Shown one piece after another: positions 26,509 through 38,118 of a stretch of DNA of 64,000 nucleotides. How positions within the stretch are numbered: position 1 is the first letter of the stretch; each line of letters starts with the position of its first letter. This DNA comes from Devosia equisanguinis (GTDB lineage: Bacteria > Pseudomonadota > Alphaproteobacteria > Rhizobiales > Devosiaceae), in assembly GCF_900631955.1 (NCBI RefSeq), contig NZ_UZWD01000018.1, positions 62,001 to 126,000 of the forward strand. Direction: 5' to 3'. The notes below the pieces were generated by a model. It worked only from the letters and a program-made list of their open reading frames with translations. It had not been told where the DNA came from and searched no databases. The position numbers were made by a program, and so were the translations under genes.

Positions 26509-27309
26509 GTGAATTTCACTCGCCGCGACACTCTAATTCTCGCTGCTGCCGCTTCGGCGCTGAGCTTGTGCGGTGTCGTCACCGCTCAAGCGGCCGAAGG
26601 TGACGTGGTCGACGTCGCCAAGCTGATGGCCCCGGCGGGCGATATTCCCGACAAGGTGCAGGGCAATCCCGACGCCCCCGTTACTGTCATCGAATATGCC
26701 TCCCCGACCTGCCCGCATTGCGCGCAGTTCCACAACGAGGTCTATGAGCCGTTCAAGGCCGCCTATGTCGATACCGGCAAGGTGAAATTCATCCTGCGCC
26801 CCTTCGTGCGCAACGTGCTCGACGCCGCCATCTTCATGCTGGCGGAAGCGGCCGGTCCCGAGCAGTACAATAATGTGCTCGCCACCTATTTCCGCACCCA
26901 GAACAATTGGGGCACCTCGGCCACGCCGCGCGACGCCATCTTCGATATTGCCAAGCAGCTCGGCTTTACCCAGGAAAGCTTCGACACCGCCTTGACGAAT
27001 CAGGCCCTGTTCACCGGGATGGAAGCGCAGCGCGACCAGGCGCTCGACGAATTCGGCATGACGGGCACACCGACTTTCTATGTCAACGGCAAGACGCTTT
27101 CGGGGGCCAAGACGCTCGAGCAGCTCGCTGCCGAGATTGATCCCCTCGTGCCTGCTGACTTCGTTGCCCCGGCTGCGACCACCGAGCAGCCCGCCGCAGG
27201 TGCAATGGCTCCGGCAACCGACACGATGGCCCCTGCCAATACGATGGCGCCAGCCAACACCATGGCACCGGCGACCGACAGCATGGCCCCGGCCCCTGCG
27301 CAGCAGTAA
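26509..27309 (+). CDS. DsbA-like periplasmic thiol-disulfide protein with Met/Ala/Pro-rich tail
   Basis: 266 aa from GTG 26509 (CAGGAG upstream at 26496-26501). A twin-arginine-like leader NFTRRDTLILAAAASAL is followed by a thioredoxin fold with active site CPHC in SPTCPHCAQFHNEV and cis-Pro TGTPTFYVNG. This is the DsbA_like/Com1-type family; it may make or isomerise disulfides outside the membrane. The last about 45 residues are an unusual tail of repeated MAPA units (GAMAPATDTMAPANTMAPA..). The tail has no obvious homologue role and differs from ordinary DsbA proteins, which end after the fold. Confidence 0.88.
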   Translation: MNFTRRDTLILAAAASALSLCGVVTAQAAEGDVVDVAKLMAPAGDIPDKVQGNPDAPVTVIEYASPTCPHCAQFHNEVYEPFKAAYVDTGKVKFILRPFVRNVLDAAIFMLAEAAGPEQYNNVLATYFRTQNNWGTSATPRDAIFDIAKQLGFTQESFDTALTNQALFTGMEAQRDQALDEFGMTGTPTFYVNGKTLSGAKTLEQLAAEIDPLVPADFVAPAATTEQPAAGAMAPATDTMAPANTMAPANTMAPATDSMAPAPAQQ

Positions 27310-27319
27310 TTCCGACGTC

Positions 27320-27346
27320 GCCTTCTCCCCTGCATGGGGAGAAGGC
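27320..27346. repeat. 11-bp perfect palindrome between dsbA-like gene and smc
   Basis: GCCTTCTCCCC (27320-27330) pairs with GGGGAGAAGGC (27336-27346) across TGCAT, starting 11 bases after the stop codon. CTCCCC/GGGGAG palindromes of this type are frequent between genes in Rhizobiales, so this is likely a dispersed intergenic repeat that could also act as a terminator-like or mRNA 3'-end stabiliser. Confidence 0.5.
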
Positions 27347-27441
27347 AATTTCGCGGATGACGGGCTTTTCGCCGCCTCCGCCGCCAAGACCATTCATGCA
27401 ATGCGCCGCGTCCCCTTGCCCCTCCCCGGAGGACGCAAGAA

Positions 27442-30897
<3,456 letters not shown>

Positions 30898-30903
30898 CCG
30901 GCG

Positions 30904-31221
30904 CTACAGGGTGAGGCGGGCTTCCAGTTCGGAAATGATCTGGCGCGCGTCCTGCAGTTCGGCGCGCAGTTGCGCGTTTTCCCGGCGCAGGGTTTCGATG
31001 TCTTCATGGATGGCTGTCGGCGCTGCTATATTGGCCTCCGGAGCACCGGCGGAAAGAATCCGGGCATGAAGAGCCGCGAGATAGTCGAGATCGTCCGGAT
31101 AGGACTGGCCGGCACGCGCCTCGGCAAGAATGCGTTCGAGATCGGCCGAAGTGTCCTCGTTCATCTCTCCGGTAGCCAGCAACTCGCTGACCAGACGCTC
31201 GACTTCCGACAGATCCATCAT
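30904..31221 (-). CDS. small coiled-coil protein, unknown function
   Basis: 105 aa. An N-terminal acidic helical region (VERLVSELLATGEMNEDTSADLERILAEA) precedes a short loop and a C-terminal coiled coil (ETLRRENAQLRAELQDARQI). No family recognised. It is convergent with smc. AGGA precedes the start MMDL. A second ATG at 31218 is equally possible. Confidence 0.65.
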   Translation of the reverse strand: MMDLSEVERLVSELLATGEMNEDTSADLERILAEARAGQSYPDDLDYLAALHARILSAGAPEANIAAPTAIHEDIETLRRENAQLRAELQDARQIISELEARLTL

Positions 31222-31308
31222 GCTTTTCCTGTTTTGCTGACATTCACCTCCTGCATTGCCTCAATCGGAAGCAACACACAACCTCAACGGCGCCATGCCT
31301 TGGCTGCC

Positions 31309-31695
31309 TCAGGCGGCCGGCTTGCGCGCGCCGATTGCGGCGAGCAGAGAACAGATCGCAGCCGGAGGCCCACCAAGCAGGCCCCAGAACAGGACCAGCG
31401 GCGACCACAGGCCGAACAGCACGACCGGAACGGCAATCGGTACGAAGCTGAAGAGAAATCCCACCACCAGCATGATCGCTGGCCGAAATGGCAGGCTTTT
31501 CTCCTCGAGCACCTGGTCGACGCCAGCTGCAGCAATGAATGGCAGGCATCCCATGGCGAGAGCAGGTGGGTAAACAACCACGAGAAACAATGGATCGAAG
31601 GCATCCAAAGTGTCACTCGCCAGCACGAACCTAAGAACGCACAAGGATAGAAAGGGGCCAAGAAGGCAGAATAACAGCAGCCGCTTTTTGCTCAT
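31309..31695 (-). CDS. small polytopic membrane protein, unknown function
   Basis: 128 aa with about three to four hydrophobic segments (residues 5-25, 36-55, 73-95 and 100-123, e.g. AIMLVVGFLFSFVPIAVPVVL). No family recognised. It is upstream of the coiled-coil gene on the same strand, with 87 bases between them. Supported by topology only. Confidence 0.55.
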   Translation of the reverse strand: MSKKRLLLFCLLGPFLSLCVLRFVLASDTLDAFDPLFLVVVYPPALAMGCLPFIAAAGVDQVLEEKSLPFRPAIMLVVGFLFSFVPIAVPVVLFGLWSPLVLFWGLLGGPPAAICSLLAAIGARKPAA

Positions 31696-31890
31696 GGGGG
31701 CCTCCGCTCATGCCTTCCCTATCGCTTCGATCCTGAACGGGAGCTGACATCCGCAGACACCCAGCAGGGACCAAGAATCCCCCAAGCGCGCCATGACTCT
31801 GCCACGATCACGGTGTGGACAGCATGCCGCACCCCGGAAATGGTTCGAATACCGCTGAAAATACAAAGGCTTATGCCTTTTCAATGCGCC

Positions 31891-31919
31891 TTGACACCTT
31901 TTGGGGCCACCACTATGTT
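31891..31919 (+). promoter_or_regulatory. sigma-70-type promoter of the F0 ATP synthase operon
   Basis: TTGACA (31891-31896, perfect -35) and TATGTT (31914-31919) are spaced by exactly 17 bases. Transcription would begin near 31926, about 57 bases before the atpI start, so this is a good candidate for the operon's main promoter. Confidence 0.7.
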
Positions 31920-31982
31920 GCGCCCAACTTGAAGGGCAGCCCGGAATCCCCGGGGAATGCGGCCGGCCGGAGGAAGCAGCGG

Positions 31983-32378
31983 GTGACCAAGCCGTCTGAC
32001 GACCAGGGTAAAGCCGCACATGCTCGAGAGGCGACGCGCGATCTTGCATCGCGTATTGCTTCGGCCAAGCGGGAGCGGGATCTGGAGGACAACAGAGCCT
32101 CGAGGGACGCTTCCCCGGAAATGACCGGTCTGGCGCGCGGCCTGCGCATCGGCACCGAGTTCATCGCCGCGGTTCTGGTGGGTGCCGGCATCGGCTACCT
32201 GATCGACCTTGGCCTGGGGACCAGCCCCTGGGGTTTGCTCATCCTTTTGCTGATGGGCTTCGCCGCTGGAATCCTGAACGTCATCCGCGTGGTGACGGAA
32301 ATGAACGCCGCATCGCCTGCCCCGAAGGGTGCCGACCTCGGTCCCGACGCGGAAGACGAAGAGCGGAATGAGAATTGA
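31983..32378 (+). CDS. atpI: ATP synthase subunit I (AtpI/AtpZ-like)
   Basis: 131 aa from GTG 31983; GGAGG lies about ten bases upstream. The N-terminal half is charged and probably cytoplasmic; two membrane helices follow (EFIAAVLVGAGIGYLIDL and PWGLLILLLMGFAAGIL), matching the AtpI/AtpZ family, which helps assemble the c-ring and may conduct Mg/Ca ions. The frame is open upstream to 31815 but the promoter lies there, so the shorter form is preferred. First gene of the F0 cluster. Confidence 0.85.
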   Translation: MTKPSDDQGKAAHAREATRDLASRIASAKRERDLEDNRASRDASPEMTGLARGLRIGTEFIAAVLVGAGIGYLIDLGLGTSPWGLLILLLMGFAAGILNVIRVVTEMNAASPAPKGADLGPDAEDEERNEN

Positions 32379-32396
32379 TGACGATTAGAGGGCTCC

Positions 32397-33176
32397 ATGG
32401 CCGGTACTGACCCGATCCACCAGTTTGTCATCTATGACATTGCCAAGCTTTTCACCATTGGTGGTGACGGCACCGAAGGTTCTGGCACGACCATCGCCTT
32501 TACCAATTCGGCGCTGTTCATGGTCCTCACCGTGGCGACCATCGTCGCCTTCCTGCTGCTGACCACCTCCGGCAAGAAGCTGATCCCGACCCGTGCGCAG
32601 CTCGTGTCCGAACTGCTCTACGAGTTCGTGGCAGGAATGGTGCGAAGTTCGGCAGGCACCGCCGGCATGAAGTTCTTCCCGCTGGTGTTCTCGCTGTTCA
32701 CCTTCATCTTCGTGGCAAACATGTTCGGCATGGTGCCATACTTCTTCACCGTCACCAGCCACATCATCGTCACCTTCGCCCTCTCGATGCTGGTTTTCGT
32801 GACCGTCATCGTCTATGGCTTCGTCAAGAACGGCCCGAAATTCCTCAAGCTGTTCGTGCCTGCCGGTGTTCCCGGCTATATCCTTCCCATCGTGACGCCG
32901 ATCGAGGTCATCTCCTTCCTCTCGCGTCCGATCAGCCTCTCGGTCCGTCTGTTCGGCAACATTCTTGCCGGTCACATCACACTCAAGGTCTTTACCGGCT
33001 TTGCCGTGATGATGATCGCCGGACTGGGTGCCGTCGGCTGGGTCGCCTCCATCCTGCCGATCCTGATGGCAATTGCCCTCACCGGTCTCGAGTTTCTCGT
33101 CGGTTCAGTTCAGGCCTATGTCTTTGCGGTCCTGACCTGCATGTATCTCAACGACGCGATCCACCCCTCCCACTAA
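32397..33176 (+). CDS. atpB: F0F1 ATP synthase subunit a
   Basis: 259 aa polytopic protein forming the two proton half-channels beside the c-ring. The essential Arg lies in [15 protein letters not shown] near residue 185, and the C-terminal [21 protein letters not shown] is also conserved. It lies 18 bases after atpI. The usual motif [12 protein letters not shown] is seen near residue 118. F1 genes are not present in this window, as typical for alphaproteobacteria where F0 and F1 are separate operons. Confidence 0.97.
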   Translation: MAGTDPIHQFVIYDIAKLFTIGGDGTEGSGTTIAFTNSALFMVLTVATIVAFLLLTTSGKKLIPTRAQLVSELLYEFVAGMVRSSAGTAGMKFFPLVFSLFTFIFVANMFGMVPYFFTVTSHIIVTFALSMLVFVTVIVYGFVKNGPKFLKLFVPAGVPGYILPIVTPIEVISFLSRPISLSVRLFGNILAGHITLKVFTGFAVMMIAGLGAVGWVASILPILMAIALTGLEFLVGSVQAYVFAVLTCMYLNDAIHPSH

Positions 33177-33233
33177 CCACCAATCTCGGCGGATGGCCCG
33201 CCGGAACCCATAGTCGCTTGAAAGGACTTTGAA

Positions 33234-33461
33234 ATGGAAGCTGAAGCCGCGAAGTACATCGGTGCCGGTATTGCTACCTTCGGTATGGCTGGCGCCGCCC
33301 TTGGCGTGGCCAACATCTTCGGCAACTTCCTGTCGGGTGCCCTGCGCAACCCGTCGGCTGCTCCGAGCCAGTTCGGTAACCTGATTTTCGGTTTCGCCGT
33401 GACCGAAGCTCTGGGCATCTTCTCGTTCCTGGTTGCCCTGATCCTGCTGTTCGTCGCCTAA
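33234..33461 (+). CDS. atpE: F0F1 ATP synthase subunit c
   Basis: 75 aa hairpin of two membrane helices. Helix 1 holds the glycine-rich pattern ([18 protein letters not shown]), the polar loop is ALRNPSA (R38-N39-P40), and the proton-carrying carboxylate is E58 in [10 protein letters not shown]. The ring of this subunit drives the motor. AAGGA lies seven bases before the ATG. A hairpin 57 bases after the stop may set its high expression relative to neighbours. Confidence 0.97.
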   Translation: MEAEAAKYIGAGIATFGMAGAALGVANIFGNFLSGALRNPSAAPSQFGNLIFGFAVTEALGIFSFLVALILLFVA

Positions 33462-33517
33462 TTCGCGACAGCACGAGACTAACGCGGCCGGGCATCTCGC
33501 TCGGCTGCGCTCCCTTC

Positions 33518-33535
33518 TCCGGTCCTTCGGCCGGA
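33518..33535 (+). other. intercistronic hairpin between atpE and atpF'
   Basis: TCCGGTC (33518-33524), loop CTTC, GGCCGGA (33529-33535), with one T-G wobble. No T-run follows. Subunit c is needed in about ten copies, and hairpins after its gene can stabilise its mRNA; this role is inferred. Confidence 0.4.
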
Positions 33536-33563
33536 TGACCGGATTTAACGGGACCTCGACCAG

Positions 33564-34196
33564 ATGGTAACGCAAGCCTACGCTCAAGAAGCGGAAACCC
33601 CGGCAGCAGAACATGCTGTCGATGCTGCTCACGGCACGGACGCCGCCCACGGCGACCCGACCGCTGATACGCATGCCACGACCGAAGCGCATGGCGGTGA
33701 CCATGGTTCGGGCGTGTTCCCTCCTTTCGATCCCGCGACCTTCCCCAGCCAGCTGGTGTGGCTCGCCATTACCTTCGCCGCACTCTACGTGCTGCTGAGC
33801 AAGGTCGCTCTGCCGCGCATCGGCGGGATCCTGGAAAACCGCAAGGCCCTGATCGATGCCGATCTGGCTGCCGCCGACGCGGATCGCCAGAAGACCGACG
33901 CTGCCATTGCTGCCTATGAGAAGGCCTTGGCCGATGCCAAGTCCAACGCTCAGGGGATTGCCAACCAGACGCGTGACGCCATCCAGGCGGATCTCGCTGT
34001 CAAGCGCACTGCCGTCGAGGCTGATCTCAGCGCCAAGGTTACGGCGGCGGAGGCCCGCATCGCCCAGACCAAGGCCGAGGCCCTCACCCATGTGGACGAG
34101 ATTGCTGCAGAGACGGCCCAGGCCGTTGTCGGGCAGATCGTCGGCGACGTGTCGGCAGACAGCGTTCGCGCTGCCGTTGCCAAGGTTAAGGGGTAA
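33564..34196 (+). CDS. atpG: F0F1 ATP synthase subunit b'
   Basis: 210 aa. The N-terminus is an unusual His/Ala/Asp-rich extension (HAVDAAHGTDAAHGDP), then one membrane helix (FPSQLVWLAITFAALYVLL), then a long charged coiled coil (IGGILENRKALIDADLAAAD). Alphaproteobacteria carry two b-type stalk subunits, b' and b; this gene comes first and has the longer N-terminus, as b' genes do. The name atpF' or atpG is used for it. It lies 102 bases after atpE and six bases before atpF. Confidence 0.9.
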   Translation: MVTQAYAQEAETPAAEHAVDAAHGTDAAHGDPTADTHATTEAHGGDHGSGVFPPFDPATFPSQLVWLAITFAALYVLLSKVALPRIGGILENRKALIDADLAAADADRQKTDAAIAAYEKALADAKSNAQGIANQTRDAIQADLAVKRTAVEADLSAKVTAAEARIAQTKAEALTHVDEIAAETAQAVVGQIVGDVSADSVRAAVAKVKG

Positions 34197-34201
34197 TCGC
34201 C

Positions 34202-34690
34202 ATGGCTGAATGGTTGGATAACAGCTTCTTTGCAACGGTCGGCCTCGTCCTCTTCCTGGGCCTGATGATCTATTTCGGCGTGCCGAAGATCATCGCCAAG
34301 ATGCTGGACGGCAAGATCAAGCAGATCGAGACCGACATCGCGGAGGCCAAGCGCCTGCGTACTGAGGCTGCCGCCCTGCTCGTCGAATACGAACAGAAGC
34401 GCGCTGCCGCCGAACGCGAAGCCGAGGGCATCGTGACTGCCGCCAAGCAGGAGGCCGAGCGCCTCACCGTCGAAGCCAAGGCTTCGCTGGAAGATTTGGT
34501 GACCCGTCGCACCAAGGCCGTGGAAGACAAGATCGCCCAGGCCGAGGCTCAGGCGCTCGCCGAAGTGCGGTCGCGCTCTGCCGACATCGCCATCGAGGCA
34601 GCCCGTGCAGTGCTGTCCGACGAGATGAACAAGAATGGTGGCAAGGTCATCGACGCCGCCATCGCCGATGTCGCAGGCCGGCTGAACTAA
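34202..34690 (+). CDS. atpF: F0F1 ATP synthase subunit b
   Basis: 162 aa. One N-terminal membrane helix (FFATVGLVLFLGLMIYFGV) is followed by a coiled coil (KQIETDIAEAKRLRTEAAAL, TRRTKAVEDKIAQAEAQALAEV) that forms the peripheral stalk with b'. Ends with the delta-binding region (KNGGKVIDAAIADVAGRL). It follows b' by five bases and is the last gene before a strong terminator. Confidence 0.96.
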   Translation: MAEWLDNSFFATVGLVLFLGLMIYFGVPKIIAKMLDGKIKQIETDIAEAKRLRTEAAALLVEYEQKRAAAEREAEGIVTAAKQEAERLTVEAKASLEDLVTRRTKAVEDKIAQAEAQALAEVRSRSADIAIEAARAVLSDEMNKNGGKVIDAAIADVAGRLN

Positions 34691-34715
34691 GGATCGAACG
34701 GTCCACATGAATTTT

Positions 34716-34744
34716 AAAGGCGGGCAGCGATGCCCGCCTTTTTT
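34716..34744 (+). terminator. rho-independent terminator of the F0 operon
   Basis: AAAGGCGGGC (34716-34725), loop AGCGAT, GCCCGCC (34732-34738), then a T-run to 34744. Confidence 0.92.
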
Positions 34745-34769
34745 GTTTGATGCGAATTGACGAGGCCCC

Positions 34770-34880
34770 TACCCGACCTCCCCCTCTCACGAGGAGGATA
34801 AGAACAGCAGTGGCTCCCAATTGCGAGGACAAGCTGGATGGGCTCCTCCCCCGTCTTCAGGGGGAGGCGGGGTGGGGGCA
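34770..34880. repeat. GC-rich intergenic palindromes between atpF and the gcv riboswitch
   Basis: CCTCCCCC (34845-34852) pairs with GGGGGAGG (34860-34867), followed by GCGGGGTGGGGGC; a related CTCC..GGAGG segment lies at about 34778-34797. These resemble dispersed CTCCCCC-type elements common in Rhizobiales intergenic DNA. The 250 bases between the atpF terminator and the riboswitch hold no supported gene; a possible -35 TTGACG at 34951 lacks a good -10. Confidence 0.45.
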
Positions 34881-34996
34881 CTTTGGCTGGAAGTCTGGGA
34901 CTCTGCAGGCGAGTTCCCCGGGCACTGCGGGTTGGATAGCAGAACAATTCTTGACGCAGATTGACGCAAGCAAAAATCTCCACCATGGTGCCGATG

Positions 34997-35170
34997 ACTG
35001 CGGGAGAGACTGGCCTTGTGCCGGCGCCGAAGGAGCAACCGCCCCGGAAACTCTCAGGCCAAAGGACCGCAGTCAGGTCAGAAACTCTGGAAAGCAGGCT
35101 TAACGGCCTCTCCGAAGGAGCAACCGGTGCTCAGCCGGGAAATCTCTCAGGGCAAGGACAGAGGGGGCAC
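34997..35170 (+). promoter_or_regulatory. tandem glycine riboswitch controlling gcvTHP
   Basis: Two similar aptamers in a row. Aptamer 1 (about 34997-35072) has CCGAAGGAGCAACCGC, then AACTCTCAGGCCAAAGGACCGC; aptamer 2 (about 35080-35170) has CCGAAGGAGCAACCGG, then AATCTCTCAGGGCAAGGACAG. The repeated GGAGCAACC / CTCTCAGG(C)CAA / GGAC core is the glycine riboswitch consensus. It binds glycine and turns on the glycine-cleavage operon. The Shine-Dalgarno of gcvT follows 50 bases later; the exact expression platform is not resolved, but a GCCGTAAGGC stem at about 35176-35190 is a candidate. Confidence 0.95.
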
Positions 35171-35226
35171 GCATTCCCGCCGTAAGGCGGAGCCTTGTCG
35201 TGTCGCCGTCCAGCCAGAGAGAGTTC

Positions 35227-36387
35227 ATGGCCGAAGCCTCCACAGAAGACCTCAAGCAAACCCCACTCTACGATCGTCACGTCGCCGCCGGCGGCCGCAT
35301 CGTGCCGTTTGGCGGCTATGCCCTGCCGGTGCAGTATCCCACCGGTATCATGGCCGAGCACAAATGGACGCGCGAGCAGGCCGGCCTGTTCGATGTCAGC
35401 CATATGGGACCGAGCTTTCTCACCCTCACCAATCCCTCCGGCGACGCCGAGGCGGACCACGCAGCCATCGCCGCTGTCATCGAACCGCTGATCTCTGGCG
35501 ATATCGCCGGACTCAAGCCCGGCCAGATGCGCTACACGCTGCTGCTCAACGATACCGGCGGCGCTGTGGACGACCTGATGGTGGGCCGCTCGCCGACCAC
35601 GCCGGGCTCGCTGTTGATCGTGGTCAATGCCGGCACCAAGGAAAACGATTTTGCCATCATAGCCAAAGCGGCGGGTGACAAGGCTATCTTGCACCGCGCG
35701 GACGACGGCGGCTTGCTGGCCCTGCAAGGGCCGGAGGCGGTCAATGTCATGTCGGCGCTGGTGCCTGACGCCGCGCAACTCGGTTTCATGCAGTATGGCC
35801 GCTATGAATGGAACGGGGTGAAAGCAACGATTTCTCGCTCCGGCTATACCGGCGAGGACGGCTTTGAAATTCTGGTGCCTGGCGACAATGCCGCAGCCCT
35901 CTGGGACGCGCTGCTCGCCGATCCGCGCGTCAAGCCGATCGGCCTCGGTGCCCGGGACAGCCTGCGGCTCGAAGCCGGACTGCCGCTCTATGGCCATGAC
36001 CTCGACGAAACCGTCTCGCCGATCGAAGCCGACCTTGGCTTCGCCGTCTCCAAGCGTCGTCGCGAGGCTGCCGATTTTCCAGGCGCCTCTCGCATACTGG
36101 CCGAGCGGCAAGGGGAGTTGTCCCGCAAGCGCATCGGCCTTCTGGTCGAAGGCGCGCCGGCCCGCGAAGGGGCCGAAATTCTCGACGCCGATGGCAATGC
36201 CGTCGGCATCGTCACCAGCGGCGGCTTTGCGCCCTCTATCGGGCGGGCCATAGCCTTGGGTTTCGTGCCCCCTGCCCTGAGCGATATCGGCACGGCCCTA
36301 CAGGTCTCCGTTCGCGGCCGTGCTCAGAAGGCCGAAGTCGTCGCGCTTCCCTTTGTTCCCCACCGTTACTTCCGCAAATCAGCCTGA
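35227..36387 (+). CDS. gcvT: glycine cleavage system T protein (aminomethyltransferase)
   Basis: 386 aa. It transfers the methylene group of the aminomethyl-lipoyl H protein to tetrahydrofolate and releases ammonia. TPLYDRHVAAGGRIVPFGGY (N-terminal), VSHMGPSFL and GARDSLRLEAGLPLYGHDL carry typical T-protein motifs including the catalytic Asp region. The C-terminal GFAPSIGRAIALGFV also fits. ATG 35227 is chosen because AGAGAGAG lies just upstream; the frame is open back to 35200. First gene under the glycine riboswitch. Confidence 0.96.
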   Translation: MAEASTEDLKQTPLYDRHVAAGGRIVPFGGYALPVQYPTGIMAEHKWTREQAGLFDVSHMGPSFLTLTNPSGDAEADHAAIAAVIEPLISGDIAGLKPGQMRYTLLLNDTGGAVDDLMVGRSPTTPGSLLIVVNAGTKENDFAIIAKAAGDKAILHRADDGGLLALQGPEAVNVMSALVPDAAQLGFMQYGRYEWNGVKATISRSGYTGEDGFEILVPGDNAAALWDALLADPRVKPIGLGARDSLRLEAGLPLYGHDLDETVSPIEADLGFAVSKRRREAADFPGASRILAERQGELSRKRIGLLVEGAPAREGAEILDADGNAVGIVTSGGFAPSIGRAIALGFVPPALSDIGTALQVSVRGRAQKAEVVALPFVPHRYFRKSA

Positions 36388-36396
36388 GGCCCCCCT

Positions 36397-36762
36397 ATGA
36401 CCACCAAATTCACGCCAGACCACGAATATATCCGCGTTGAGGGTTCGACCGGGATCGTCGGCATCACCCACTATGCCCAGGAGCAGCTGGGGGACATCGT
36501 CTTCGTCGAGCTGCCCGCCCTGGGCAAGGTGCTCAAGAAGGGCGACGAAGCGGCCGTGGTCGAGTCGGTCAAGGCTGCTTCGGAAATCTACGCGCCGGTG
36601 TCAGGCACTGTCACCGAGGTGAACGAAGCCCTCAATGGTGAACCGGGTCTGGTCAATTCCGCCGCCGAGGCCGGCGGCTGGATGTTCAAGATCACCATTG
36701 CTGACGCCGGCGAAATCGACACCCTGCTCGACGCCGACGGCTATGCCGAGCTGACACTCTAA
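36397..36762 (+). CDS. gcvH: glycine cleavage system H protein
   Basis: 121 aa. The lipoyl-lysine is K59 in VVESVKAASEIYAPV. The fold begins FTPDHEYIRVEGSTGIVGIT and ends with TLLDADGYAEL. The protein shuttles the aminomethyl group between the P, T and L proteins. It starts nine bases after gcvT. Confidence 0.97.
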   Translation: MTTKFTPDHEYIRVEGSTGIVGITHYAQEQLGDIVFVELPALGKVLKKGDEAAVVESVKAASEIYAPVSGTVTEVNEALNGEPGLVNSAAEAGGWMFKITIADAGEIDTLLDADGYAELTL

Positions 36763-36774
36763 GACCTGGACATC

Positions 36775-38118
36775 ATGCGCTATCTTCCCCATTCCGCCCA
36801 TGAGCGCGCCGAGATGCTCGGTGTGATCGGTGCGCCCAGTGTCGAGGCGCTGTTCAGCGCCGTGCCGGCCAGTGCCCTCAAATCCTTCACACTCGACCTG
36901 CCGGGGCATAGCCCGGAATTTCTGGTCGAGGCGCATATGCGCGCCCTTGCCGGCAAAAACCACGCCGCCGGCGATGGTCCGTTCTTTGTCGGGGCCGGGG
37001 CCTATCGCCACCACGTCCCAGCGACGGTGGATCATCTGATCCAGCGGTCGGAATGGCTCACGGCCTATACGCCCTACCAGCCGGAAATCTCGCAGGGCAC
37101 CCTGCAGATGCTGTTCGAGTTCCAGACGCAGGTGGCCAAGATCACCGGAATGGATGTGGCCAATGCCTCGCTCTATGACGGCTCCACCGGCACTGCCGAA
37201 GCCGTGTTGATGGCGCGCCGCCTCACGCGCAAAAACCGGATCATCCTTTCTGGTGGCCTGCATCCACACTACCGTGACGTGGTGAAAGCCTATCTCAAGG
37301 ACGACGCGGATCTGGTCTGCCTGTCGCCGTCCCCCGAGGGCCAGGGTGATATCCTCAGCCAGATCGACGGCAACACCGCTGCGATCGTCATCCAGACGCC
37401 AGATTTCTACGGCCATTTGCGCGACCTCAGGGCAGCCGCCGATGCCATGCATGCACAGGGCGGCTTGCTGATCGTCGTCATCACTGAAGTTGTGTCGCTG
37501 GGTCTGCTGGAAGCACCGGGTGCGCTCGGCGCAGATATCGTGGTGGCCGAGGGCCAGTCCATCGGCAATGCGCTCAATTTCGGCGGTCCCTATCTCGGGC
37601 TGATGGCGACCAAGAAGGAATTCATCCGCCAGATGCCCGGGCGGCTGTGTGGCGAGACTGTCGATGCCGACGGCAATCGCGGCTTCGTGCTGACGCTCTC
37701 CACCCGCGAGCAGCATATCCGTCGCGAAAAGGCGACGTCGAACATCTGCACCAATTCCGGCCTTTGTGCGCTGGCCTTTTCAATTCACATGGCGCTACTC
37801 GGCGAGGCGGGGTTTACCCGTCTGGCGCGGCTCAACCATGCCAATGCGATAAAGCTGGCCGATGCGCTGGCCGGTGTCCCCGGTGTGCGTGTGCTCAACG
37901 ACACATTTTTCAACGAAATGACAATCAGGGTGTCGCAGCCCGCTGCCGGTCTGGTCGAGCGCCTCGCCAACCGTGGCATTCTTGCCGGTGTGCCGGTCAG
38001 CCGCTTGCTGCCGGATGAGCAAAGTGTCGAAAACCTGATCATCCTTGCTGCCACTGAACTCACCACTGAGGCCGACATTGCCGCACTGGTTGCCGCCCTG
38101 ACGGAGGAACTGGCATGA
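36775..38118 (+). CDS. gcvPA: glycine dehydrogenase (decarboxylating) subunit 1
   Basis: 447 aa, N-terminal half of the split P protein. YTPYQPEISQGTLQMLFEFQ and VANASLYDGSTGTAEAVLM are conserved in subunit 1, and ICTNSGLCALAFSIHMALLG lies further on. In many alphaproteobacteria and Gram-positive bacteria the P protein is split into gcvPA and gcvPB. It lies 12 bases after gcvH and its stop overlaps the gcvPB start by four bases (ATGA). Confidence 0.96.
   Translation: MRYLPHSAHERAEMLGVIGAPSVEALFSAVPASALKSFTLDLPGHSPEFLVEAHMRALAGKNHAAGDGPFFVGAGAYRHHVPATVDHLIQRSEWLTAYTPYQPEISQGTLQMLFEFQTQVAKITGMDVANASLYDGSTGTAEAVLMARRLTRKNRIILSGGLHPHYRDVVKAYLKDDADLVCLSPSPEGQGDILSQIDGNTAAIVIQTPDFYGHLRDLRAAADAMHAQGGLLIVVITEVVSLGLLEAPGALGADIVVAEGQSIGNALNFGGPYLGLMATKKEFIRQMPGRLCGETVDADGNRGFVLTLSTREQHIRREKATSNICTNSGLCALAFSIHMALLGEAGFTRLARLNHANAIKLADALAGVPGVRVLNDTFFNEMTIRVSQPAAGLVERLANRGILAGVPVSRLLPDEQSVENLIILAATELTTEADIAALVAALTEELA

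Noticed and set aside
26533-27393. Minus-strand frame antisense to the DsbA-like gene
   Set aside because: Glycine/arginine-rich shadow of the MAPA repeat region; no gene features.
34951-34979. Promoter for the gcv operon
   Set aside because: TTGACG at 34951 has a reasonable -35 but the hexamer 17 bases on (AAATCT) is a poor -10; not firm enough to list as a promoter.
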